Shown piece after piece: positions 37,385 through 45,848 of a stretch of DNA of 64,000 bases. Source of the DNA: Bacteroidales bacterium (GTDB taxonomy: Bacteria; Bacteroidota; Bacteroidia; Bacteroidales; UBA12077); the NCBI GenBank assembly GCA_016342685.1, contig JAEINU010000003.1, forward strand, positions 558,001 through 622,000, read 5' to 3'. The position numbers were made by a program, and so were the translations under genes. A model generated the notes under the pieces. The model was not told the DNA's origin, did no database searches, and saw only the letters and a list, made by a program, of their open reading frames with translations. Each line of letters opens with the position of its first letter. The first letter of the stretch is position 1.

Positions 37385-37975
37385 TTAAAATTCTACTTTA
37401 GGTGCTTCGTTTGCATTCTCTTGAGCTTTAAAATATGCTTTAGCTTCGAAATCGAAAATATTAGCATAAATATTCTTTGGGAATTGTTTTATATAAGTAT
37501 TAAATCCTTGAGCATTTGTATTAAATCTTTGGCGTTCAACTGTAATTCTATTTTCTGTTCCTTCTAATTGCGATTGTAACTCCAAAAAGTTTTGGTTTGC
37601 TTTTAAATCAGGATATCGTTCAACAACTACCATTAATTTAGATAATGCAGAGCTTAATCCTCCCTGTGCTTGTTGAAAAGCTTGAATGTTTTCGGCACTT
37701 AAATTACTAGGATCTATTGTAGTTGACGTAGCTTTGGCTCTTGCTTCAATAACTCCAGTTAAAGTTTCACTCTCATGAGCAGCATATCCTTTAACTGTTG
37801 CAACTAGATTTGGAATTAAATCCGCTCGACGTTGATACACATTTTCAACCTGAGCCCATTGCGAAACAACAGCTTCATCCATGGCTACCATTTTATTATA
37901 GGTTCCTTTTACTGATGAGTACATAAATATTGCAACTACAGCAATTACAATTATTATAATCCACGATTTTTTCAT
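37385..37975 (-). CDS. lemA: LemA family protein
   Basis: 196 residues with one N-terminal membrane segment (MKKSWIIIIVIAVVAIFMY) and the LemA helical bundle, recognised by VSQWAQVENVYQRRADLIPN, LVATVKGYAAHE, RYPDLKANQNFLELQ and the C-terminal FNTYIKQFPKNIYA. Function is not well defined; the family is associated with envelope and TPM-domain proteins. It is the first gene of the lemA-TPM-TPM group. The upstream 391-base gap holds a repeat element and probably the promoter. Confidence 0.93.
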   Translation of the reverse strand: MKKSWIIIIVIAVVAIFMYSSVKGTYNKMVAMDEAVVSQWAQVENVYQRRADLIPNLVATVKGYAAHESETLTGVIEARAKATSTTIDPSNLSAENIQAFQQAQGGLSSALSKLMVVVERYPDLKANQNFLELQSQLEGTENRITVERQRFNTNAQGFNTYIKQFPKNIYANIFDFEAKAYFKAQENANEAPKVEF

Positions 37976-38366
37976 TTTATAAATTTTAAAGATTTATGAT
38001 TTATCAAATTTAAACTATCTAAGAACTTGTATCAAATAATGTGCTAGGTAATTATTTCAGCAAATATGTCATGATAATTTGCCATATCCTGATTTTTATC
38101 TTTCTTAATAAAGTCTTAATTTGTACTTTTGGCATTGATATAAAATAATAGCAGAACTTAATAAATTATGAACCGGACCAATTGCTATTCTCTTTTAGCT
38201 GATAATATATTAAGGATAAGGTATCCTTAGTGTATTTTTTGTCATTCCCGTGAAAACGGGAATCTTATTGTAGTAAAAAAGAGATCCCCAATCTAGTTGG
38301 GATGACATGTAGAAAATATTTATTATCAAACATCTTTCAATTTTAAAATCATAAAATAATAATATA
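37976..38366. other. Long intergenic region between lemA and urocanate hydratase genes
   Basis: 391 bases separating divergent genes. It contains no long open frame, no tRNA or rRNA-like sequence, and one palindromic repeat element at 38241-38306. The segment TAAGGATAAGGTATCCTTAG (38211-38230) is an imperfect inverted repeat that could be an operator or small hairpin. Promoters for both lemA and the urocanate hydratase gene must lie here but none is clear. Confidence 0.55.
38241..38306. repeat. Dispersed palindromic repeat, two-hairpin form
   Basis: 66 bases bounded by GTCATTCCC and GGGATGAC, made of hairpins ATTCCCGT-GAAA-ACGGGAAT and ATCCCCAA-TCTAG-TTGGGAT. Reversed, it matches the inner unit of 21700-21779 segment by segment. 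Its first hairpin differs from that copy by a compensating pair (G-C in place of T-A), which supports a conserved RNA or DNA structure. Confidence 0.8.
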
Positions 38367-40373
38367 ATGACAAGAGAAGAATTTCAAAAAGTCGTTTTAC
38401 AAGGAATTCCTGCGGAATTACCTTCTCCGAAACAATACGATCCGGAAATAAATCACGCTCCAAAACGTAAGGAGATTTTAACAATAAACGAGAAAAAATT
38501 AGCTGTAAGAAATGCCTTGCGCTATTTTGATAAACAGCATCACGATATTTTAGCAAAAGAATTTGCCGAAGAATTAGAGCGATTCGGGCGTATTTATATG
38601 CATCGTTTTCGTCCCGATTATAAAATATATTCACGTTCAATAGATGAGTTTCCTGGTAAATCGCGCCAAGCACAAGCAATTATGCTAATGCTAAGTAATA
38701 ATTTAGATTATGCAGTTGCGCAGCATCCGCATGAGTTAATTACTTATGGTGGTAATGGGGCTGTTTTTCAAAACTGGGCTCAGTATTTAATTACAATGCA
38801 ATATTTAGCTGAGATGACCGATGAGCAAACATTGGTTTTATATTCGGGTCATCCAATGGGTGTTTTCCCTTCTCATAAAGACGCTCCAAGAGTTGTTGTT
38901 ACCAATGGTATGATGATTCCTAATTATTCAAAACCAGACGATTGGGAGAAATTTAATGCTTTGGGTGTTACTCAATATGGTCAAATGACTGCGGGCTCTT
39001 TTATGTATATCGGGCCACAGGGAATTGTTCATGGAACAACTATTACTGTATTAAATGCTTGTAGAAAAATATCTAAACCAGGCGAAGGGCCAGAAGGAAA
39101 GATATTTGTAACATCAGGCTTAGGTGGAATGAGCGGTGCTCAGCCAAAAGCTGGTAATATTTCCGGAGTAGTTAGTATTACTGCAGAAATAAATCCAAAG
39201 GCTGCATATAAGCGCCAAGAGCAAGGTTGGGTTGATGAAGTAATTGAAGATGTAGATAAGGTTATTGAAACTGCTTTAGCATATAGTGAAAAGAAAGAAG
39301 CACATTCTATTGCTTTCTTAGGAAATATAGTTGAATTGTGGGAAAGACTGGCTGAACGAAAAATTCATATTCATTTAGGATCAGACCAAACATCGTTACA
39401 TAATCCATGGGCAGGTGGTTATTACCCTGTTGGATTAACTTATGAAGAGTCGGTTAAAATGATGGCTGATAATCCTGAGAAGTTTAAGGAATATGTTCAG
39501 GAATCACTTCGTCGTCAGGTTACTGCTATTAATAAAATGACTGCTCAAGGTACTTATTTCTTCGATTATGGAAATGCGTTCTTATTAGAATCGAGTAGAG
39601 CAGGAGCTGATATTATGAAAGAGGATGGTAGCTTTAAGTATCCATCGTATGTTCAAGATATTATGGGGCCAATGTGTTTCGATTATGGCTTTGGACCGTT
39701 CCGTTGGGTTTGTGCATCTTCAAAACCAGAAGATTTAGATTTGACCGATCAGATTGCAATGGATGTATTAGAAGAAATTGCAAAAACGGCTCCGATTGAG
39801 ATATCTCAGCAAATGAAAGATAATATTCGATGGATAAGCGAAGCTAAAAAGAATAAATTAGTTGTTGGTTCACAGGCTCGTATTTTATATGCCGATTGCG
39901 AAGGAAGAACGAAGATTGCAGCTGCATTTAACAAAGCAGTAAAAGATGACCGATTATCAGCTCCAGTTGTTTTAGGTCGTGATCATCATGATACTTCTGG
40001 AACAGATTCTCCTTTCCGTGAAACTTCTAACATATACGACGGATCGCAGTTTACAGCAGATATGGCGATTCAGAATGTTATCGGAGATTCGTTCCGTGGT
40101 GCAACATGGGTTTCAATCCACAATGGTGGTGGAGTAGGTTGGGGCGAAGTAATTAACGGAGGTTTTGGAATGGTGCTTGATGGAAGCGAAGATGCCGACC
40201 GTAGATTACGAATGATGTTACATTGGGATGTAAACAATGGAATTGCTCGAAGAAGTTGGGCAAGAAACGATGAAGCTATTTTTGCAATTAAACGCGAAAT
40301 GGAACGCACTCCAGATTTAAAAGTTACGGTTCCTAATTTAGCTGATGATAAGCTAATTGATAAACTTTTTTAA
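38367..40373 (+). CDS. hutU: Urocanate hydratase (long Bacteroidota form)
   Basis: 668 residues, longer than the usual 550. Converts urocanate to imidazolonepropionate in histidine breakdown, using bound NAD. Family blocks are present in order: THGGNGAVFQNW-like GGNGAVFQNWAQY, GSFMYIGPQGIVHGTT, FVTSGLGGMSGAQPKA, LGSDQTSLHNPWAGGYY, GPFRWVCASS with the expected active cysteine, and HNGGGVGWGEVINGGFG. No hutH, hutI or hutG is nearby, so it is an orphan of the pathway in this window. Single-gene transcript ended by a strong terminator. Confidence 0.95.
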   Translation: MTREEFQKVVLQGIPAELPSPKQYDPEINHAPKRKEILTINEKKLAVRNALRYFDKQHHDILAKEFAEELERFGRIYMHRFRPDYKIYSRSIDEFPGKSRQAQAIMLMLSNNLDYAVAQHPHELITYGGNGAVFQNWAQYLITMQYLAEMTDEQTLVLYSGHPMGVFPSHKDAPRVVVTNGMMIPNYSKPDDWEKFNALGVTQYGQMTAGSFMYIGPQGIVHGTTITVLNACRKISKPGEGPEGKIFVTSGLGGMSGAQPKAGNISGVVSITAEINPKAAYKRQEQGWVDEVIEDVDKVIETALAYSEKKEAHSIAFLGNIVELWERLAERKIHIHLGSDQTSLHNPWAGGYYPVGLTYEESVKMMADNPEKFKEYVQESLRRQVTAINKMTAQGTYFFDYGNAFLLESSRAGADIMKEDGSFKYPSYVQDIMGPMCFDYGFGPFRWVCASSKPEDLDLTDQIAMDVLEEIAKTAPIEISQQMKDNIRWISEAKKNKLVVGSQARILYADCEGRTKIAAAFNKAVKDDRLSAPVVLGRDHHDTSGTDSPFRETSNIYDGSQFTADMAIQNVIGDSFRGATWVSIHNGGGVGWGEVINGGFGMVLDGSEDADRRLRMMLHWDVNNGIARRSWARNDEAIFAIKREMERTPDLKVTVPNLADDKLIDKLF

Positions 40374-40390
40374 AGTTTGAAATAGTATAA

Positions 40391-40425
40391 AAAGAAGAGC
40401 CTCGAAATTTGTGAGGCTCTTCTTT
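40391..40425. terminator. Strong bidirectional terminator between hutU and the WG-repeat gene
   Basis: Perfect 13-bp stem AAAGAAGAGCCTC (40391-40403)/GAGGCTCTTCTTT (40413-40425) with a 9-base loop. Genes converge here and each side has suitable A/T tracts. Confidence 0.9.
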
Positions 40426-40435
40426 ATTTATATTC

Positions 40436-41683
40436 TTACTTATTAAGATCAAATACTTTTGTTATATTTCTGTATTTGGCTTGTATCACAAGTTCTCCTG
40501 TTTTATCAATTAAGCCCCATTTGTAACCAATTTTAACTCGTGCATATCCATTAACATAATCATAGCATCCTTCATAAAATGTATTAAATTGGTTTTCACC
40601 ATTCTTATTAATAAAGAATCGTTGAGTTTCTGTTTTAACTCTTGCAAATCCTTGAGAAAAATCTTCTGCACCCAAATATTTTGGAGCAACCAATACACTA
40701 CCATCCTTCTTTAGATATCCCCAGAATTCGCCCTGTTTTATTCTGAAAATACCTTCTTTACAGCTTTTTATGTTGTCGTATTTTATCTCAACTATTATTT
40801 CACCGTTTTTATTAATTATACCACCTGAATTATTATTAAATACGATAGTGACATCTTCTGAGAAATCTTTTACTTTATCATATTTACAATCTATCACTAG
40901 TTTTCCATCTAGATCAATGAAACCCCAATGGTTTTTTAAGTAAACAGCCGCCATGCTATTGGAATATTCTTTAATTTTATCATAAATGGCATGCGATAAT
41001 AATTTTTCTTTAAAATCAATAACTCCCCATTTATTCTTTTCTTTAAAAGCAAACCGATCTTTACCAATACGAATTAAGTTTGAATATTTTGGCTGTATAA
41101 TCCATGTTGTTTCTTTGTTTATTACTCCCCAACCTGTTTTTGTTTTAACTAGTGCGTAACCGTTTTTAAAACTAAAAGCATCTTTAAATCCTTTTTCAAA
41201 TACAAAATTTCCCGTGGTATCTATGTAGTTCCATTTTGTTTTGTGTTTTACAACTGCCAAACCATCAATAAATCCATATGCTTCGTAAAAGTTTTTATCA
41301 GTGATATTTTCTCCTAATTTATTGATGTAATCAAAGCCCGTTTCGTTTTCTACTATTGCAAATCCATTCTTAAAATCACTAACCTTATAGAATTTGGGAT
41401 TAATAATAAAATTTCCGTTTAGATCTAAGAAACCATAGGATGTTTTATTTTGAACTTTAAATACTTTATCAGAAGGCATGTGAATTATTGAATTGCATCT
41501 AGGAGGTTTCCAGTAATCAAAAGAAGGAGAATATAAGTGTGTAAACTCTTTGTCAAATATTTTATTTTCATTTAAATCTATAAGTTTCCACGAATCGTCG
41601 ATTCTTGCAAAAACAACTAGTTCTTGGGAAAATGATAAAATAGCTATTAAGTTGATAATTAGGGTTAAAATTGTTTTTCTCAT
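40436..41683 (-). CDS. Secreted WG-repeat (KWG) protein
   Basis: 415 residues with a signal peptide (MRKTILTLIINLIAILSFSQ). About nine WG/KWG units follow, each with a pattern like KWGVIDFKEKLLS, HWGFIDLDGKLVID, FWGYLKKDGSVLV and KWGLIDKTGELVIQAKY, spaced about 40-45 residues. Such beta-repeat proteins are common in this phylum; their roles are mostly unknown, probably surface or periplasmic binding. There is no catalytic motif. It starts just upstream of the mlaD terminator. Confidence 0.85.
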   Translation of the reverse strand: MRKTILTLIINLIAILSFSQELVVFARIDDSWKLIDLNENKIFDKEFTHLYSPSFDYWKPPRCNSIIHMPSDKVFKVQNKTSYGFLDLNGNFIINPKFYKVSDFKNGFAIVENETGFDYINKLGENITDKNFYEAYGFIDGLAVVKHKTKWNYIDTTGNFVFEKGFKDAFSFKNGYALVKTKTGWGVINKETTWIIQPKYSNLIRIGKDRFAFKEKNKWGVIDFKEKLLSHAIYDKIKEYSNSMAAVYLKNHWGFIDLDGKLVIDCKYDKVKDFSEDVTIVFNNNSGGIINKNGEIIVEIKYDNIKSCKEGIFRIKQGEFWGYLKKDGSVLVAPKYLGAEDFSQGFARVKTETQRFFINKNGENQFNTFYEGCYDYVNGYARVKIGYKWGLIDKTGELVIQAKYRNITKVFDLNK

Positions 41684-41707
41684 TCTTTATTCAATTAGTT
41701 TAAATAA

Positions 41708-41742
41708 AAATAGCATTAATATTAATTTTATTAATGCTATTT
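41708..41742 (-). terminator. Terminator of the mlaEFD operon
   Basis: 12-bp stem AAATAGCATTAA/TTAATGCTATTT (41708-41719 and 41731-41742) with an 11-base loop; on the minus strand it is followed by TTTATTTA. It lies 24 bases past the mlaD stop. Confidence 0.75.
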
Positions 41743-41765
41743 CTTAAATTTTTATTCAGTGATAA

Positions 41766-42824
41766 CTAATCATTTTCCTTTTTAGAAAATAGTCTGATTA
41801 ACCAATTTCTTTTTACAACAATTGCAGCTTCTTCAACTTCTTTGGCTCCTTTATTAACATTTTGCACGACTATTTCTATACTGTCTGCAAAAGCAGTATC
41901 GTAGAGTAAACGGCTTATTAATCCTTGTCCTTGATTTATTTCATCGGTAATTTTTACAAGATTGTCGGAAATTACTTTTGTTTTTTCAGTGGTATAGTCA
42001 AGATTTTTGCCGGCACGAGTTAGGCCTGATGTGAAAGAAGTATCGGTAAATAATTCGCCTAAAATTCCTTTACCTTCATTAACCTGTTCTGTTATTGTTG
42101 CAAGATTTTGAGTTGATATTTGAAGATTTTCGCCTGCTTGATAAATTTTATTTGCCAAAACCGTATCTGATAATAACATTCCAATAGTTCCTTCTTCTTT
42201 AGAAATTTTATCGGTTATTTCGGCAAAGTTATCTGTTAAAACAGCTGTTCGTTCAGCAATCTTACTAAGATTGTTAGCGAAGGATTCATCGGCAAATATT
42301 TTCCCAAAAGCACCTTCTCCTTTATTTATTTTATCGGTAATTTCGGCTACATTTTTTGTAATTATTGCAGTGTTAATACTCGAATTATTCAGTTGTCTTA
42401 AAATTTTATCGATCTGGACAGACTCAATTGTCTCAAGAAAATCTCCATCAGAAATAATTTTGGTATTCCGAGAGCCGGCATAAATATTTACAACTTTTAT
42501 TCCCATTAAACCTTCGGGAACTATTTCAATTTTTGAATCCTTACGAATAAATTGTCTTACACTTTCTTGAATTGATAGATTTATTTGAACCAAAGAGTCG
42601 TTTATTATTTCAACCTTTGACACAGTACCAATATTTATTCCTGAAAAGCGAACATCATTTCCGATTTTAGTCCCACTAATATCGCTAAAAATTCCGCTTA
42701 CAGTAAAGTTTCTGGTAAACATACTCCCTTGACTGCCAATATAGTATATTCCAAGAATGAAAATAATTATTCCTAATCCTACAAAAAGGCCTAGTCGAAT
42801 ATTATTCTTTTTTGTATTTTTCAT
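41766..42824 (-). CDS. mlaD: MCE-domain phospholipid transport protein (MlaD-like) with four tandem repeats
   Basis: 352 residues: one N-terminal membrane segment (about 12-32), an MCE domain (about 40-115, FSDISGTKIGNDVRFSGINIG), then a helical tail with four copies of a unit like INKGEGAFGKIFADESFA. The units begin at intervals of 41, 41 and 48 residues. The C-terminus is basic (RNWLIRLFSKKEND). MCE proteins bridge the inner-membrane MlaEF complex to the outer membrane and bind lipid. It is the last gene of a three-gene operon with the ATPase and permease. Confidence 0.9.
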   Translation of the reverse strand: MKNTKKNNIRLGLFVGLGIIIFILGIYYIGSQGSMFTRNFTVSGIFSDISGTKIGNDVRFSGINIGTVSKVEIINDSLVQINLSIQESVRQFIRKDSKIEIVPEGLMGIKVVNIYAGSRNTKIISDGDFLETIESVQIDKILRQLNNSSINTAIITKNVAEITDKINKGEGAFGKIFADESFANNLSKIAERTAVLTDNFAEITDKISKEEGTIGMLLSDTVLANKIYQAGENLQISTQNLATITEQVNEGKGILGELFTDTSFTSGLTRAGKNLDYTTEKTKVISDNLVKITDEINQGQGLISRLLYDTAFADSIEIVVQNVNKGAKEVEEAAIVVKRNWLIRLFSKKEND

Positions 42825-42835
42825 AGTTTTATTAT

Positions 42836-43606
42836 TTACTCAATTTTAAAGTATGAGCGTACCCATTCATCATCAGAATTTTTTAGATCATCGAAAGAAC
42901 CTTCTGCGCGAAATATTCCATCTTGTAATATTAAAAGTCGGTTAGATGTAATTTTTGCACAGTTTAAATCATGAGTTATTATTATTGATGATGTTTTAAA
43001 TTTTGTTTGTATTTGTAAAATCAGTTTACTGATCTCTCTTGATGTTAATGGATCAAGTCCTGTTGTGGGTTCATCATATAAAATAATTTCAGGTTTAAGA
43101 ATTAAGGTGCGTGCCACTCCAATTCGTTTTTTCATTCCTCCTGAAAGTTCTGAAGGCATTTTGTTTATTGTATCAAGTAAATTAACATCCCTTAGAGCTT
43201 CTTCAATTAAAACCTCAATTTCGTGAGGGTCTTTTAATACTTTGTTTCTTCGCAGCGGGAATTCAAGATTTTCACGGACTGTCATAGAATCGTAAAGCGC
43301 ATTTCCTTGAAAAATGAAACCAACTTTGGTTCTTAATAGGTTCAATTCTTTCAGAGTCATATCGGAAATTTCTTTTCCAAAAACTTTTAGAGAGCCATTA
43401 TCGGGCTGAATAAGCCCAACAATACATTTAATTAGAACCGATTTTCCGATTCCGGATTTTCCAAGAACAACAACATTTTCTCCTCTATGAACTTTCAAGC
43501 TTAGATCCTTTAAAACATGAAGGCCATTAAATGATTTTTGTAAGTGACTGATTTCAATTACAGAATCATTTGGATTAAATTGCGATATGTCGTCTTGTAT
43601 CTTCAT
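42836..43606 (-). CDS. mlaF: ABC transporter ATP-binding protein of the Mla system
   Basis: 256 residues with Walker [19 protein letters not shown], signature [15 protein letters not shown], Walker [16 protein letters not shown] and the switch histidine in [13 protein letters not shown] in the signature follows the MlaF pattern. It energises retrograde or anterograde phospholipid movement with the permease. The gene starts one base beyond the permease stop and ends 11 bases before mlaD, so the three are an operon. MlaB and MlaC are absent from the window. Confidence 0.93.
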   Translation of the reverse strand: MKIQDDISQFNPNDSVIEISHLQKSFNGLHVLKDLSLKVHRGENVVVLGKSGIGKSVLIKCIVGLIQPDNGSLKVFGKEISDMTLKELNLLRTKVGFIFQGNALYDSMTVRENLEFPLRRNKVLKDPHEIEVLIEEALRDVNLLDTINKMPSELSGGMKKRIGVARTLILKPEIILYDEPTTGLDPLTSREISKLILQIQTKFKTSSIIITHDLNCAKITSNRLLILQDGIFRAEGSFDDLKNSDDEWVRSYFKIE

Positions 43607-44428
43607 TTATCTTAAGAAAATATTGAAAAGATCTGCAAGCTGAACTGCAATAAGGTCTATAATGAATATCACCAAAGATGATATTACTACTGCTGAATTT
43701 GCTGCTTTACCCACTCCTTCGGTGCCATTCTCCGAATAATACCCTTTGTAACAACCAATAATTCCAATTGCGAAACCAAAAAAGAAAGTTTTGATCATGG
43801 CTGGTATAAGATCGTAAAAGTGAAGTGAGTCGAATGCAAGGTTCAAGAATAAGCGAAGCGAAATAAAATCATGCATATTAACCGCTACGTATGATCCATA
43901 AAATGAAATAGCATCTGCATAAAGTACTAAAATGGGAATCATAAAGGTGGTTGATAGGACTCTCGTAACAACCAGATAGTTCATTGGGTTAGTTCCCGAT
44001 ACTTCCATTGCGTCAATTTGCTCAGTTACTCTCATGGAGCCTAATTCTGCTCCAATTCCTGATCCAATCTTTCCTGCACATATTAACGCAGTAATTACAG
44101 GGCCAATTTCACGAACTATTGAAACTGATATCATTCCTGGTAACCAAGATTCGGCTCCGAAGTTTTCCATAACTGGCTTCGATTGGAGTGTTAATACCAA
44201 TCCCATTATAAAAGCTGTAATTCCTATTAATGGCAAAGTGCTTAAGCCAATTTTGTATGCTTGTCTTAAAAATTCTTTGTGCTCGTATGGAGGGCGAAAT
44301 AATTCTCTAAAAAATTGAAGTGTGAATTTGCTTAATCCTCCCAGCTCTAATAGAAAATTGTAAAGCCAACTTTTATCAGAAGTGTCATTTAAAAAGTTCC
44401 CAAATATTTTACGAATATTCAGTCTCAT
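43607..44428 (-). CDS. mlaE: ABC transporter permease of the Mla system
   Basis: 273 residues with five to six hydrophobic segments and the MlaE/YrbE signature GAESWLPGMISVSIVREIGP and ICAGKIGSGIGAELGSMRV. The family has an N-terminal amphipathic segment here seen at NFLLELGGLSKFTLQFFREL. It forms the inner-membrane channel of the phospholipid transporter with MlaF and MlaD. It opens the operon; the 129 bases upstream show no clear promoter. Length is normal. Confidence 0.93.
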   Translation of the reverse strand: MRLNIRKIFGNFLNDTSDKSWLYNFLLELGGLSKFTLQFFRELFRPPYEHKEFLRQAYKIGLSTLPLIGITAFIMGLVLTLQSKPVMENFGAESWLPGMISVSIVREIGPVITALICAGKIGSGIGAELGSMRVTEQIDAMEVSGTNPMNYLVVTRVLSTTFMIPILVLYADAISFYGSYVAVNMHDFISLRLFLNLAFDSLHFYDLIPAMIKTFFFGFAIGIIGCYKGYYSENGTEGVGKAANSAVVISSLVIFIIDLIAVQLADLFNIFLR

Positions 44429-44557
44429 TTTTAACTAATATTAATAATTTACAATTGAGATACAACTATTTAAACCCTCAATTAACAGGTAAGTTACAAA
44501 TTATTAGTCAAACAAGTTCGAAATTAAATGTAAAAAAAGCATTAAGAAATGGGGTAG

Positions 44558-44890
44558 TTAATTAAACATTAAATTATAGGGTCTTTCCAATTCACCTCTT
44601 AATTCAGCTATTCCTATGTTCCTACTTTTTCTAACAAACTCTTTTTTATCAAAAAAGATAAGAATTGTAGGCACTGTAAAAATAGAATTTTGCGCTGCAA
44701 CTTCTGGGAATAACTCAGTGTCGGAATAATACATTTTGATTTTTGGAAAGTGCTCTGAAAGCAAATTAGAGATTTTGGGTTTTAAAACTTTGCATACATT
44801 ACATTTTTCATGCGAAAAATAAATTAAAGCTCCTTCTTCGTTTTGAATTACATTCTTAAATTCATCAATTGTATTAATATCTTTAATCAT
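44558..44890 (-). CDS. Thioredoxin-like protein
   Basis: 110 residues, thioredoxin fold, with redox motif CNVC at C30-C33 (FSHEKCNVCKVLKP) and the cis-proline region FTVPTILIFF. It has no signal peptide, so it is cytoplasmic. The start is directly adjacent to the CoA-binding gene stop (no intervening bases), so they are cotranscribed. The active-site middle residues NV differ from GP of true thioredoxin, so it may serve in a specialised electron transfer or metal delivery. Confidence 0.87.
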   Translation of the reverse strand: MIKDINTIDEFKNVIQNEEGALIYFSHEKCNVCKVLKPKISNLLSEHFPKIKMYYSDTELFPEVAAQNSIFTVPTILIFFDKKEFVRKSRNIGIAELRGELERPYNLMFN

Positions 44891-45250
44891 CTAATAGTTA
44901 TTTGTATTGAGCATTATTAAAGTGCATGCAATAGATACTTCAATTTTGTTTTTCATAGCTAATTGAATTAGCTCTTGGTTTTCAGTACCCGGATTAAATA
45001 TGATTCTTTTAGGTGATAAAGATAAAATATATTCGTAATATTCTTTTTGTCTTTCTGGATTTAAATAGAGAGTAATTGTATGTATATCTTGAATCTTAGG
45101 TTTACCAATAATAATTTTTTGCCACATAATATCTCCATTTCTAATACCTAAAGGAACAACATCGTGTCCATGTCGAACTAAGCTTTTAACAGCTTTATGT
45201 GAAAATCTTATTGGGTTTGGGCTTGCACCTAAAACAAGTGTTTTTTTCAT
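44891..45250 (-). CDS. CoA-binding domain protein
   Basis: 119 residues, Rossmann-like CoA_binding family (YccU-like), with GASPNPIRFSHKAV near the N-terminus, central LYLNPERQKEYY, and FNPGTENQELIQLA near the C-terminus. Function is unknown; the fold resembles the nucleotide-binding part of succinyl-CoA synthetase. It is followed without a gap by a thioredoxin-like gene, a pairing that suggests a joint redox or CoA-related task (inference). Confidence 0.85.
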   Translation of the reverse strand: MKKTLVLGASPNPIRFSHKAVKSLVRHGHDVVPLGIRNGDIMWQKIIIGKPKIQDIHTITLYLNPERQKEYYEYILSLSPKRIIFNPGTENQELIQLAMKNKIEVSIACTLIMLNTNNY

Positions 45251-45364
45251 ATTCTAGAAATTAAATCAATAAAATTAATTGATAAATTACCTATTATATC
45301 TAGAAGTTCGATAATGTAGATAGTGTGAAATATACTAAAAAAATAGCTAGAAAAAAAATGAGAT

Positions 45365-45847
45365 TTATTCTTGTTTTTGTATTAACACAGAAGCAAATGC
45401 CGATATTCCTTGCTCATTTCCAACAAAACCAAGTTTTTCTGTTGTAGTTGCTTTTACCGAAATATTCTCTTCACTTGTATCAATAACTTTTGCTAATGTT
45501 TCAATCATTAATGGGATGAACTTTTGGATTTTAGGTTTTTGCAAACAAATTGTAGAATCTATATTAACCAATGAATATCCCTTTTTGGTCAGGATATCCA
45601 TGGTTTTTTTCAATAATATTTTACTGTCAATATTTTTAAATTCGTTATCGGTGTCGGGAAAATGAAATCCAATATCTCTTAAAGCAGCTGCACCAAACAA
45701 TGCATCGCAAATGGCATGGATTAAAACATCTCCATCGGAATGAGCAACGCAACCTTTAGAGTGAGGAATCTTAATTCCACCTACAGTAAGGTCGTTACCT
45801 TCTTTTAACTGGTGTACATCGTAACCTTGACCAATGCGAAAATTCAT
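45365..45847 (-). CDS. ispF: 2-C-methyl-D-erythritol 2,4-cyclodiphosphate synthase
   Basis: 160 residues. Metal ligands D10, H12 and H44 are in place (GQGYDVHQ and DGDVLIHAICDALFGA), followed by DIGFHFPDTDNEFKNIDS. It makes the cyclic diphosphate of the non-mevalonate isoprenoid pathway, so this organism uses that route. Only one base separates it from the porV stop; it is a housekeeping enzyme trailing secretion genes, a neighbourhood I recall from other Bacteroidota. Confidence 0.97.
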   Translation of the reverse strand: MNFRIGQGYDVHQLKEGNDLTVGGIKIPHSKGCVAHSDGDVLIHAICDALFGAAALRDIGFHFPDTDNEFKNIDSKILLKKTMDILTKKGYSLVNIDSTICLQKPKIQKFIPLMIETLAKVIDTSEENISVKATTTEKLGFVGNEQGISAFASVLIQKQE

Positions 45848-45848
45848 A

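Noticed and set aside
37976-38366. tRNA or small structured RNA in the long gap
   Set aside because: No acceptor stem, T-loop GTTCGA-type sequence or other tRNA features were seen; only the palindromic repeat stands out.
38326-38679. A minus-strand protein-coding gene opposite the start of hutU
   Set aside because: The frame of 117 codons lies over well-conserved urocanate hydratase code on the other strand and has no recognisable motifs.
40070-40309. A minus-strand gene opposite the hutU 3-prime end
   Set aside because: It overlaps the conserved HNGGGVGWGEVINGG block on the other strand and has no independent support.
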